The notes beneath the pieces were generated by a model. It ran no database searches and had not been told where the DNA came from. It saw only the letters and a list, made by a program, of their open reading frames with translations. Shown piece by piece: positions 24,264 to 30,049 of a DNA stretch of 30,049 bases. Numbering within the stretch: the first letter of the stretch is position 1; each line of letters opens with the position of its first letter. The DNA comes from Nanobdellota archaeon (GTDB lineage: Archaea; Nanobdellota; Nanobdellia; Pacearchaeales; GW2011-AR1). The DNA is taken from positions 1 through 30,049 of the forward strand of contig JAUYDD010000192.1 in assembly GCA_030704765.1 (NCBI GenBank), read 5' to 3'. The position numbers and the translations under genes are program-made.

Positions 24264-24290
24264 CAAAATTCTCTATAAAAAAGAGGCAAG

Positions 24291-25139
24291 ATGAATTTCC
24301 TATTTCCTGTTTTAGCAGCAGTATTGCAAGCAAGCTCTTCAATCATAGACAAAATGACATTATCTATAAAAAGAGTCACTTATAGGACCTATAATGGTAT
24401 AAGTTTTCCATTGATTTTTATTTTTACATTGATTATTTTCTTTTTGATAAGGCCAGATTTCTCATTATCTTTGTTCAATACTAAATTAGTGATATTCTTA
24501 TTGATATCTACAATAATCTCTTTGATTACAAACCTGCTGTATTACAGAGCATTGAAAAAAGACCTTCTTTCAGAGATGCAGACTTTTTCATTATTGTCCC
24601 ATATACCTCTGATAGCTGCAGCAAGTTTGTTTTTTTTAGATGAGAGGAATTATTTTGTAATATCCCTGGCAATAATCTCAGCATTGTCTTTAGTCTGGTC
24701 GCATTATGAAAGGCATCACTTTAGGATTTCAAAAAAGACTTTCCCGTTTTTCTTATGGATTATATTTCTTGCTCCATTCGGAGGTATTATAAATAAGATT
24801 ATACTAGAGACTTTAAATCCTATTTCAATGCAGCTTATAAGGGATTTTCTGATTCTGTTGGTATTCATACCTTTATTTTATAAGGATATTAAAAGAGCTC
24901 CTAAAAAAGCTTATCTATTTTTAGCAATAACAAATATCCTGACAACTATTGCGTGGATATTGTATTTTTTTAGTTATCAAAGATTTGGCATAGTATACAC
25001 AGTCCTATTATTTTCATTAGAACCAATCCTTGTCTACTTAGCTTCTTTAGTCTTATTAAAAGAAAAACTAAACTATAAAAAGCTTATTTCTTTTATAATA
25101 ATATTAATAACAATAACCTTAAGCCAGATTATTAAATAA
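24291..25139 (+). CDS. DMT-superfamily (EamA-like) transporter
   Basis: Integral membrane protein of 282 residues with about ten hydrophobic segments in two halves, the layout of EamA drug/metabolite transporters. Segment 1 begins MNFLFPVLAAVLQASSSIIDKM; charged loops include LNYYRALKKDLLSEM-like and LLKEKLNYKKL near the C-terminus, as in family members. The transported compound is unknown. A GAGG five bases before the ATG supports the start. The repeat cluster ends 12 bases before it. The next small membrane gene follows after 13 bases, probably co-transcribed. Confidence 0.8.
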   Translation: MNFLFPVLAAVLQASSSIIDKMTLSIKRVTYRTYNGISFPLIFIFTLIIFFLIRPDFSLSLFNTKLVIFLLISTIISLITNLLYYRALKKDLLSEMQTFSLLSHIPLIAAASLFFLDERNYFVISLAIISALSLVWSHYERHHFRISKKTFPFFLWIIFLAPFGGIINKIILETLNPISMQLIRDFLILLVFIPLFYKDIKRAPKKAYLFLAITNILTTIAWILYFFSYQRFGIVYTVLLFSLEPILVYLASLVLLKEKLNYKKLISFIIILITITLSQIIK

Positions 25140-25152
25140 AACATATTCGTAA

Positions 25153-25443
25153 ATGGCAAGAAAAATATATAAAAAAGAGGATAAAGTACCTAGATATCTA
25201 AGAGTCATAAGATCAAAGATAATAATGCTTATTATAGTCTTTTTTATCTTCACTCTTGTAAATAAGACAAGAGCAATTGGATTAGGATTGCTGCCTTTGG
25301 CATCATTGTTGTTATTATACTCTTATTTAAAAGAAAAAAATAAAGATGATATGCTAGTTGACTTACTGATGGGAATTATAATAATTTATTTAATCACAAT
25401 AATTTTAATGACAATAATCTTGGTTTTTCCAATAAAAATATAG
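25153..25443 (+). CDS. Small membrane protein of unknown function
   Basis: 96 residues with a positive N-terminus (MARKIYKKEDKVPRYLRVIR) and three hydrophobic segments at about 24-38, 42-59 and 68-93. The loop SYLKEKNKDDM separates the last two. No family is recognised. It follows the DMT transporter gene by 13 bases on the same strand. Confidence 0.6.
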   Translation: MARKIYKKEDKVPRYLRVIRSKIIMLIIVFFIFTLVNKTRAIGLGLLPLASLLLLYSYLKEKNKDDMLVDLLMGIIIIYLITIILMTIILVFPIKI

Positions 25444-25483
25444 ATATCTTTAAATAAATATAAGATTATTACTTCACTATATC

Positions 25484-25900
25484 ATGATGAAAACTTTCAA
25501 AAAATATATTTATCTCATCTTAATATTATTAATTATAATCCTCATATTTTTTTATCCAAAAGCTTGCGGGAAGATACCAGTTTCAGATTCAGTCAACTCT
25601 AGTTGTCTTGGAATGAATGTTTTTAAAACAAATCACTCTAATTCAACAAATTCAAGTTATATACAGAAATGGTGTTCAGGAATCTGTTTAGAAAAATCAA
25701 TAATAAAAGATACAGCAACGGACATTGCTGATTCTGGCAAAAATACTGTTCCAATTATATCTGATTTTATGGGTGGATTTAAAAAAGTGATAATGCCATT
25801 AATTGCAATTTTTATAATAATCGGCATAATAACTTGGATTAATAATATAAAGAAAAAGAATAAAAATTCAGAAGTGAGAATAGTCAAAATCGATAAATAA
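25484..25900 (+). CDS. Predicted membrane protein with a Cys-containing outer domain
   Basis: 138 residues. An N-terminal hydrophobic segment (about 8-24, IYLILILLIIILIFFYP) acts as signal anchor or signal peptide. An Asn/Ser-rich middle region follows with Cys at 28, 42, 64 and 68, which could form disulfides outside the cell. A second hydrophobic segment lies at about 106-122 (IMPLIAIFIIIGIITW), with a lysine-rich tail. No family is recognised. A TATA-like TAAATAAATATA about 26 bases before the ATG indicates its own leaderless promoter. Confidence 0.6.
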   Translation: MMKTFKKYIYLILILLIIILIFFYPKACGKIPVSDSVNSSCLGMNVFKTNHSNSTNSSYIQKWCSGICLEKSIIKDTATDIADSGKNTVPIISDFMGGFKKVIMPLIAIFIIIGIITWINNIKKKNKNSEVRIVKIDK

Positions 25901-25935
25901 GAAAGTTTTTTATAGACAAAATAACTATGTAAAAC

Positions 25936-26496
25936 ATGCATTTTGAAACATTAACAAAAAAAAGAGCATCAATAAAAAGATTTTCTTCTAAAAAACCAGA
26001 TATAGATGATATAATAAAAATAATTGAAATTGGAAATCTTTCACCTTCTCCTGGAAATCTTCCGATATTAAGATACTTGATTATTGAAGATAAAGAAAAG
26101 ATAAATAAGATAGCTGACGCATGCATGCAAGAATTTATAAAACAAGCTTCTGTTCTGATAATAGTCTGTTCAGAGCCAAAAGATTGCGTGATTGCTTATG
26201 AAGCAAGAGGTAAAAAATACATAAAACAACATGCAGGAGCTGCAATACAAAACATGCTTCTTGCAGCTGTTGATCTTGGACTTGCTTCATGCTGGGTAGG
26301 TGCATATTCAGATATTACAATCAAGACCTTATTAGGAATATCAGATAATGCTGATATAGAGGCAATATTGCCCATAGGGTACAAACTTATTACAGACCGC
26401 ACTGTGCAAAGGAAAAAACAGATACTCGAAGGAAGGATATTTTTCGAGAAATATAAAAATAAGTATAGAAAACCTCTTCCACGAGCAACAGTATAA
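25936..26496 (+). CDS. Nitroreductase-family flavoprotein
   Basis: FMN-dependent oxidoreductase of the nitroreductase fold: RASIKRFSSKKPDIDDI (family RRS-R-F-P--I), NLSPSPGNLPILRYLII, GAAIQNMLLAAVDLGLASCWVGAY (family AAQNLLLAA--LGLGSCWIG) and ILPIGYK. 186 residues is normal for the short form. The physiological substrate is unknown; members reduce nitro compounds, quinones or flavins. A TATA-like TTTTTATAGAC about 25 bases before the ATG suggests a leaderless mRNA. The next gene begins one base after the stop. Confidence 0.9.
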   Translation: MHFETLTKKRASIKRFSSKKPDIDDIIKIIEIGNLSPSPGNLPILRYLIIEDKEKINKIADACMQEFIKQASVLIIVCSEPKDCVIAYEARGKKYIKQHAGAAIQNMLLAAVDLGLASCWVGAYSDITIKTLLGISDNADIEAILPIGYKLITDRTVQRKKQILEGRIFFEKYKNKYRKPLPRATV

Positions 26497-26497
26497 A

Positions 26498-27100
26498 ATG
26501 AAACCGCTAAAATACGCCACTATTGCAATACCACTCACTTTGATATTGAGTTCTATTATGAGCCTTATTCCAATACTTTCAAAATCTTATTCTTTTAATA
26601 ATATTTTATTTTTACTCTCTTTAGTGCAGATAATATTTACAGTGATTATTTATCTGGGATATATAAATCTAGGAAAATATACCCAAGATAAAGCATTGGA
26701 GACCACTTCTTGGGTATGTTTGATATTGATATTTATAACAAACATATTTGCAAGCATACTTATATTAGATAGTGATAGAAGTTTGTTTAAAATTATTGTG
26801 CAATTTCCAGTAATATTATTGACTAATTCTATAATTTATATCTTATTAGGCATAGTATTATTAAGGATAAAAAAAGTACAGTTCACAAGGACAGTAGGAA
26901 TCCTTGGCATTATCCTTGGATTAATGGGAATAGTATCAATGGTATACTTGGGGCCAGTAGATATGGGCAATATCTCTTTGATAAAAGCAGCTCTTCAAGG
27001 ACTATTAGGCATAGTTGCTATAATCTTTTTTGTTTTACAGATATTAATGTTCTATAGAGCGTCCTTGCAATTCGAAGGAAAAAAACGAAAGAAAAAATAA
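26498..27100 (+). CDS. Multi-pass membrane protein of unknown function
   Basis: 200 residues with about six hydrophobic segments (near 9-26, 36-56, 71-91, 100-123, 132-151 and 165-187) and a basic C-terminus KKRKKK on the probable cytoplasmic side. No conserved motif is recognised. The ATG lies one base after the nitroreductase stop, so the two are co-translated. A GC-rich hairpin with a T run (27110-27132) just after the stop is a likely terminator. Confidence 0.65.
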   Translation: MKPLKYATIAIPLTLILSSIMSLIPILSKSYSFNNILFLLSLVQIIFTVIIYLGYINLGKYTQDKALETTSWVCLILIFITNIFASILILDSDRSLFKIIVQFPVILLTNSIIYILLGIVLLRIKKVQFTRTVGILGIILGLMGIVSMVYLGPVDMGNISLIKAALQGLLGIVAIIFFVLQILMFYRASLQFEGKKRKKK

Positions 27101-27109
27101 AAAATCCAT

Positions 27110-27132
27110 CGGGCTAAAGCCCGAGGTATTTT
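27110..27132 (+). terminator. Hairpin plus T run after the membrane protein gene
   Basis: CGGGC-TAAA-GCCCG followed by GAGGTATTTTTT, ten bases after the stop codon. The same tip pattern (TAAA loop, GAGGTATT after it) recurs at 27156, so it may also be a repeat module. Confidence 0.55.
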
Positions 27133-27138
27133 TTAAGC

Positions 27139-27235
27139 CTCAAATTTGGATAAACCGCCCTAAAGGGCGAGGTATTAAATCAAATTTGAGCAATAAAAAT
27201 ACCCCACAGATTGCTGCGAGGGGTATTTTTATTGC
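27139..27235. repeat. Two nested hairpin units
   Basis: CTCAAATTTG (27139-27148)/CAAATTTGAG (27181-27190) around CGCCC-TAAA-GGGCG (27156-27169). Then GCAATAAAAATACCCC (27190-27205)/GGGGTATTTTTATTGC (27220-27235), 16 perfect pairs around CAG-ATTG-CTG. Confidence 0.85.
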
Positions 27236-27268
27236 ATTCAAATAGGATAAATCTGTGCGTTATTTATG

Positions 27269-27334
27269 TCGAGAATTGAAAACCTCATGATTTATCATGT
27301 GGTCGTAGCAAATGTTACAGTTTTCAATTCTCGA
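27269..27334 (-). repeat. R-family repeat, copy R3
   Basis: Reverse copy of R1 with only a few differences; outer stem intact. Confidence 0.92.
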
Positions 27335-27456
27335 GCACAAGAAAATTCTTTCAGATGAATTTTCTGTGCAGAAAATTCTTTTGAAAGAATTTTCTTGCCA
27401 TCAAAATTTTTCAGAAAATTTTGTGGCGCCGAAAACTTCTGAAAGTTTTCGTGCGC
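27335..27456. repeat. Four tandem hairpins between R3 and E2
   Basis: 27335-27369 (GCACAAGAAAATTC/GAATTTTCTGTGC), 27368-27398 (GCAGAAAATTC/GAATTTTCTTGC), 27398-27426 (CCATCAAAATTT/AAAATTTTGTGG) and 27426-27456 (GCGCCGAAAACTT/AAGTTTTCGTGCGC). Neighbours share end bases. Confidence 0.85.
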
Positions 27457-27553
27457 ATCCTAAAAACAAGGGCCAATCAAACCACACTCGCCAGCAAGCG
27501 ATTTTTTAGCTGTGGCAAAAAACTTTTAGGGTGTGGTGGATTGTTTTTTTGAT
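27456..27553 (+). repeat. E-family repeat E2
   Basis: Border CATCC; outer stem CAATC-AA-ACCACAC with GTGTGGT-G-GATTG; two inner hairpins, TCGCC/GGCGA-like (here with one mismatch, AAGCGA) and TTTTTT/AAAAAA; ends GTTTTTTTGAT. Confidence 0.88.
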
Positions 27554-27634
27554 ACACCTATTTGAATCAAATAAAAAACTGCCTGCCCAAGAATTAATGG
27601 CAGGTAAATAAATATTGTTCTAATATTGGGCTAT

Positions 27635-28732
27635 TTACCAATGATCCCTGACAATCTCTATTCCTAAGTCAGAGAGTTCATTATGCATAGGTCTTCTGTC
27701 TTCATACTCCCTGTATTTTTGTTTTCCAAGGACGTATGGACTTGAAACTCCAGTCATGATTGTTATGACTCTGACTCTACCTTCAAAATCTTTGTTGATT
27801 CTTGCTCCCATGATGACTTGCGCTTCTGCTGCGATGTTTTCTGTCACAAGTTTACCTATCTGACTAAACTCTTCTAGCTTCATGTCAGGTCCGCAAGTGA
27901 TATGTATCAAAGCTCCGTTAGCACCTCTATAATCCACGTCTAACAATGGATGAGTAAGAGCCTGCCTAACTGCTTCATTTACTCTATCACTTGAATCAGA
28001 CTCCCCGATTCCTATAACAGCAACTTCGCCTTTTTTCATTATAGCGGAGACATCAGCATAGTCAAGGTTTATCAAACTTGGCAATGTGATTGTTTCAACT
28101 ATACCCTTTATCATAGTGCTTATAAGTTCATTAGCAACAGCAAAAGCTTGCTGTATTGGAAGTTGTCCAGCAATGTCTACAAGCCTGTTATTATCAATGA
28201 CAATAGCAGTATCAACATGCTCTCTTAATTCCTGCAAGCCGAACTCAGCCTTGTCTATTCTTGCTTTTTCGCATTCAAAAGGCATTGTTACAACGCCTAT
28301 TACAACTGCTCCTGTCTCTTTTGAGACCTGCGCAATAACAGGCATTGCACCTGTTCCTGTTCCGCCGCCTTCTCCGCCGATGATGAAAGTCATATCAGCT
28401 CCATGCACAGCTTTTTTCAGTTCAGAAATAGATTCTTTTGCAGCTTCTCTACCTACTTCAGCTTTACCTCCTGCACCAAGACCTCTTGTCAATTCCTTTC
28501 CAATAAGGATTTTATCATCAGCCTTTGTTATGGAAAGATGTAAAGCATCTGTATTAGTACCATAGACAGTAGCACCATTGATTCCTTTATTAAAAAGCCA
28601 GGTGACAGCATTACAGCCTGCACCACCAACACCAAACACTTTGATATTAGCTTTACCAGCTTTCAGATCATCAAAGTTAATACTATGCGAGTCAAGATTC
28701 TCTATAGCCTCTTTTGCAAAGTCCAGTACCAT
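27635..28732 (-). CDS. ftsZ: Cell division protein FtsZ
   Basis: Tubulin-like GTPase that forms the division ring. Seen: FGVGGAGCNAV at 33-43, the tubulin signature GGGTGTG at residues 122-128, MPFECEKARIDKAEFGL, VIDNNRL at 178-184, and the T7 catalytic loop NLDYAD at 222-227, so GTP binding and hydrolysis should be intact. The C-terminus after about residue 335 is short and ends IEIVRDHW; no long linker is present. 365 residues is typical for archaeal FtsZ. A strong AAAGGAGG ribosome binding site precedes the ATG, unlike most leaderless neighbours. Confidence 0.97.
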   Translation of the reverse strand: MVLDFAKEAIENLDSHSINFDDLKAGKANIKVFGVGGAGCNAVTWLFNKGINGATVYGTNTDALHLSITKADDKILIGKELTRGLGAGGKAEVGREAAKESISELKKAVHGADMTFIIGGEGGGTGTGAMPVIAQVSKETGAVVIGVVTMPFECEKARIDKAEFGLQELREHVDTAIVIDNNRLVDIAGQLPIQQAFAVANELISTMIKGIVETITLPSLINLDYADVSAIMKKGEVAVIGIGESDSSDRVNEAVRQALTHPLLDVDYRGANGALIHITCGPDMKLEEFSQIGKLVTENIAAEAQVIMGARINKDFEGRVRVITIMTGVSSPYVLGKQKYREYEDRRPMHNELSDLGIEIVRDHW

Positions 28733-28763
28733 CTTTTTCCTCCTTTCACACTTTTTATTTTAT

Positions 28764-29069
28764 GATGCTTAACCATAGGTTAAAATAAAAGCATCCTTAT
28801 TGTTTATTTCATATATTTAAAACTAAATATACAAAAAAAGATCAATAATCTTTTTTTAATAGAACTTTTAATTTATTTTCATTTAAAAACATTTCCTAAA
28901 TCTGAACATAATAATAAAATAAGCTAATATCAGGATTTTATCATTTATTTATTGCTTTTACTCCTCTAAAATAACATTCACTTATAGTAAATGAAATTAA
29001 TAACCGGACATTTTAATTTCATTTCCTAAATAGTAAAGGAATAAATTTATCCGAAAATTTATTTCCTTT
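28764..29069. repeat. Hairpin series upstream of ftsZ
   Basis: GATGCTT/AAGCATC around AACC-ATA-GGTT (28764-28795), AAAAAAAGAT/ATCTTTTTTT (28833-28857), AAATGAAATTAA/TTAATTTCATTT (28989-29024) and AAAGGAATAAATTT paired with a complement carrying one extra base (29035-29069). The first has the GATG/CATC border of the larger repeats and falls in the probable ftsZ leader. No gene is seen in 28733-29675. Confidence 0.7.
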
Positions 29070-29152
29070 CCTATAATTGAATATTCATTCCATCTACTTT
29101 AATGGATCTAATCCAGCATCTGAATTCATAACAACAATTAGCTTTTATTATG

Positions 29153-29212
29153 TCCATAAATCAAAACCACAACATTTATGATGTGGTTATTTTTGGTGGT
29201 TTTGATTTTGGA
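29153..29212 (-). repeat. R-like repeat, divergent copy R7
   Basis: Outer stem TCCATAAATCAAAACCA/TGGTTTTGATTTTGGA (one extra base) with the inner hairpin CCACA-ACATTTATGA-TGTGG. Same plan as R, different stem sequence. It is joined to F2 through GGATCATCC. Confidence 0.7.
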
Positions 29213-29213
29213 T

Positions 29214-29303
29214 CATCCAAAAAATTTCCGAATCAGAAAAATCGCCGATCAAACTCCATCCTTCAGGATGGAGTAGGCGATTTTTCAGGAAATTTTTTTG
29301 ATG
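29214..29303 (+). repeat. F-family repeat F2
   Basis: Almost identical to F1: CATCC border, TTTCC/GGAAA outer stem, AAAAATCGCC/GGCGATTTTT, bulge GATCAA, tip ACTCCATCC-TTCA-GGATGGAGT, end GATG that starts R4. Confidence 0.9.
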
Positions 29304-29369
29304 TCGAGAATTGAAGACCTCATGATTCATCATGTGGTCGTAGCTAATGTTACAGTTTTCAATTCTCGA
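29304..29369 (-). repeat. R-family repeat, copy R4
   Basis: Reverse copy of R1/R2 with the outer stem intact, apart from one A-to-G change (GAAGAC) near its inner end. Confidence 0.92.
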
Positions 29370-29461
29370 GCACAAGAAAATTCATCTGAAAGAATTTTCT
29401 TGCCATCAAAATTTTTCAGAAAATTTTGTGGCGCCGAAAACTTCTGAAAGTTTTCGTGCGC
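29370..29461. repeat. Three tandem hairpins between R4 and E3
   Basis: Same modules and order as 27335-27456, but one hairpin fewer: GCACAAGAAAATTC leads directly to GAATTTTCTTGCC. Confidence 0.85.
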
Positions 29462-29557
29462 ATCCTAAAAACAAGGACCAATCAAACCACACTCGCCAGC
29501 AGGCGATTTTTTGCTGTGGCAAAAAACCTTTAGGTGTGGGTGGATTGTTTTTTTGAT
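29461..29557 (+). repeat. E-family repeat E3
   Basis: CATCC border, arms AATCAAACCACAC/GTGTGGGTGGATT, inner hairpins TCGCC-AGCA-GGCGA and TTTTTTGC/GCAAAAAA. About nine tenths identical to E2 by eye. Confidence 0.9.
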
Positions 29558-29643
29558 TATAATGTTCTTTTGCTCTTGATAAAGTTCTTTCTTGTATTGG
29601 TAATCTTTCTTCAAATTTGCCCATAAATTATTTGGTAAAGGAA

Positions 29644-29655
29644 ATATTTATATTT
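29644..29655 (+). promoter_or_regulatory. TATA box of the 91-aa gene
   Basis: ATATTTATATTT is centred about 26 bases before the ATG at 29676, so a leaderless transcript is expected. Confidence 0.55.
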
Positions 29656-29675
29656 TTCTTATTTGTAATAAAAAC

Positions 29676-29951
29676 ATGCCAAATCAATTTTATGACATAT
29701 TAAAGAAATTGTTTTCTAGGCCAAAAAAAAACACAAGATATTTAGTAGTTGTCATAGAAAAGTGTCATTTCATGCAAGATGAATTAGGTTTAGTATATAT
29801 AGTAGAATCTCCAAATAAAGTAAAAAGAGGCATGCACCATAGCTATCTATGTGATGGATTAAGTAGTGAAATGTCTGTTGATGAAATAAAAATTTGTGAA
29901 AGATGTGGATATCAAAAAAAATTTCCCGAAAAATCGCCTACCTCCTGCTAA
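29676..29951 (+). CDS. Hypothetical protein with Cys/His pairs; C-terminus formed by a repeat
   Basis: 91 residues, no family recognised. N-terminal basic helix (YDILKKLFSRPKKN), a strand-rich middle (RYLVVVIEKCHFM, LGLVYIVESPN), then MHHSYLCDG and KICERCGY, whose His/Cys residues could bind a metal. From Gln80 to the stop (QKKFPEKSPTSC) the codons come from the F4 repeat that starts at 29911, and the TAA stop is in that repeat's hairpin loop. The original C-terminus has therefore probably been replaced or extended by the insertion. The promoter position supports a real gene. Confidence 0.6.
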   Translation: MPNQFYDILKKLFSRPKKNTRYLVVVIEKCHFMQDELGLVYIVESPNKVKRGMHHSYLCDGLSSEMSVDEIKICERCGYQKKFPEKSPTSC

Positions 29952-30003
29952 AGCAGGAGGTTTGATCGGCGATTTTTCTTTGACAGGGAAATTTTTTAGG
30001 ATG
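29911..30003 (-). repeat. F-family repeat F4
   Basis: Reverse orientation. Outer AAATTTCCC/GGGAAATTT, inner AAAAATCGCC/GGCGATTTTT, tip ACCTCCTGC-TTTA-GCAGGAGGT when read in family orientation, with bulge GATCAA. The tip stem differs from F1-F3 on both strands yet stays paired. Confidence 0.88.
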
Positions 30004-30049
30004 TTCGGGAACGACCGCACCTTAAAAGGTGCGGTTTTCAACGTTCCCG
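30004..30049 (+). repeat. R-like repeat R5 at the window end
   Basis: Outer stem CGGGAACG (30006-30013)/CGTTCCCG (30042-30049), inner CCGCACC-TTAAAA-GGTGCGG, then TTTTCAA. The loop and linker match R6, the stems do not. The window stops exactly at the end of the outer stem. Confidence 0.82.

Larger units (their letters stand above)
24092..24279. repeat. Cluster bracketed by an 11-bp inverted repeat
   Basis: TTTATAGAGAA (24092-24102) and TTCTCTATAAA (24269-24279) are exact complements and enclose the R6 and F1 repeats, so the whole can fold as one outer stem with two structured branches. The left part of the gap (23958-24060) has two G-rich motifs (24011, 24040). A TATA-like CTTTTATAAAC at 24066-24076 would place this structure in the leader of the transporter mRNA. 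Confidence 0.75.
27236..27567. repeat. 332-base cluster bracketed by an 11-bp inverted repeat
   Basis: ATTCAAATAGG (27236-27246) and CCTATTTGAAT (27557-27567) enclose R3, four tandem hairpins and E2. As at 24092-24279, the enclosing repeat is unique to this place. Confidence 0.75.

Noticed and set aside
24092..24279. Integron attC sites, suggested by long imperfect palindromes with inner structure
   Set aside because: No GTTRRRY/RYYYAAC core sites, no integrase gene, and no gene cassettes between copies.
27312..27509. Open frame starting MLQFSILEHKK, also present at 29347-29556 as an apparent paralogue
   Set aside because: Both lie wholly inside the R-hairpin-E composite repeats. The similarity is due to the repeat, the difference is one hairpin, and there is no promoter or ribosome binding site.
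27269..27553. CRISPR array
   Set aside because: Repeats are hairpin modules of different kinds placed head to tail with no regular spacers, and no cas gene is present.
28086..28565. 159-residue frame opposite ftsZ, and similar long antisense frames within the pur, rfc and other genes
   Set aside because: Shadow frames of strongly recognised genes on the other strand, without motifs of their own.

Overview
The window reads as an AT-rich archaeal genome fragment, most likely from a DPANN-type lineage (Woesearchaeota/Pacearchaeota-like; this placement is an inference). Archaeal markers are a two-subunit replication factor C, RNA polymerase subunit K, a Pno1/Dim2-like KH protein, a TrmB regulator, archaeal-style tRNA-Asn without an encoded CCA, and TATA boxes about 26 bases before many start codons, so many genes look leaderless.

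Layout. 230-2466 (+): clamp loader genes rfcS and rfcL. 2463-13603 (-): a purine biosynthesis cluster, transcribed purS-purL-purQ then purC-purB-purO-purH-purN-purM. It makes the middle and end of the IMP pathway: GAR formylation, FGAM synthesis, AIR cyclisation, SAICAR synthesis, adenylosuccinate lyase, AICAR formylation and IMP cyclisation. purF, purD and purE/K are not here. The two transcription units share a 39-base promoter/operator with a perfect 11+3+11 palindrome. 13780-15206: an IS110-family element with structured non-coding flanks that could hold its bridge RNA. 15679-17032: rpoK and a convergent sugar-nucleotide epimerase. 17085-19967: patatin phospholipase, HPF-like protein, KH protein and a small unknown gene. 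20208-24052: tRNA-Asn, TrmB regulator, small membrane protein, BtpA-like protein and an AstE/AspA-like metallohydrolase, with a repeated G-rich/TTAAC motif in the gaps between them. 24291-27100: DMT transporter, small membrane proteins and a nitroreductase. 27635-28732 (-): ftsZ. 29676-29951: a small Cys-containing protein.

The most striking content is not coding. At least seven intergenic gaps carry dense mosaics of inverted-repeat modules. Three recurring families can be defined (called R, F and E here), each an outer stem enclosing one or two inner hairpins. They join at shared ATG/CAT or GATG/CATC trinucleotide-to-tetranucleotide borders, are inserted in or beside one another, and show compensatory changes in their stems between copies. 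Two clusters are enclosed by an additional, locus-specific inverted repeat of 11 bp. One F copy supplies the last codons and stop of the 91-aa gene. Both window ends fall in such repeats. I recognise no named family for these and no dedicated transposase in the window; this is the best candidate for something undescribed.
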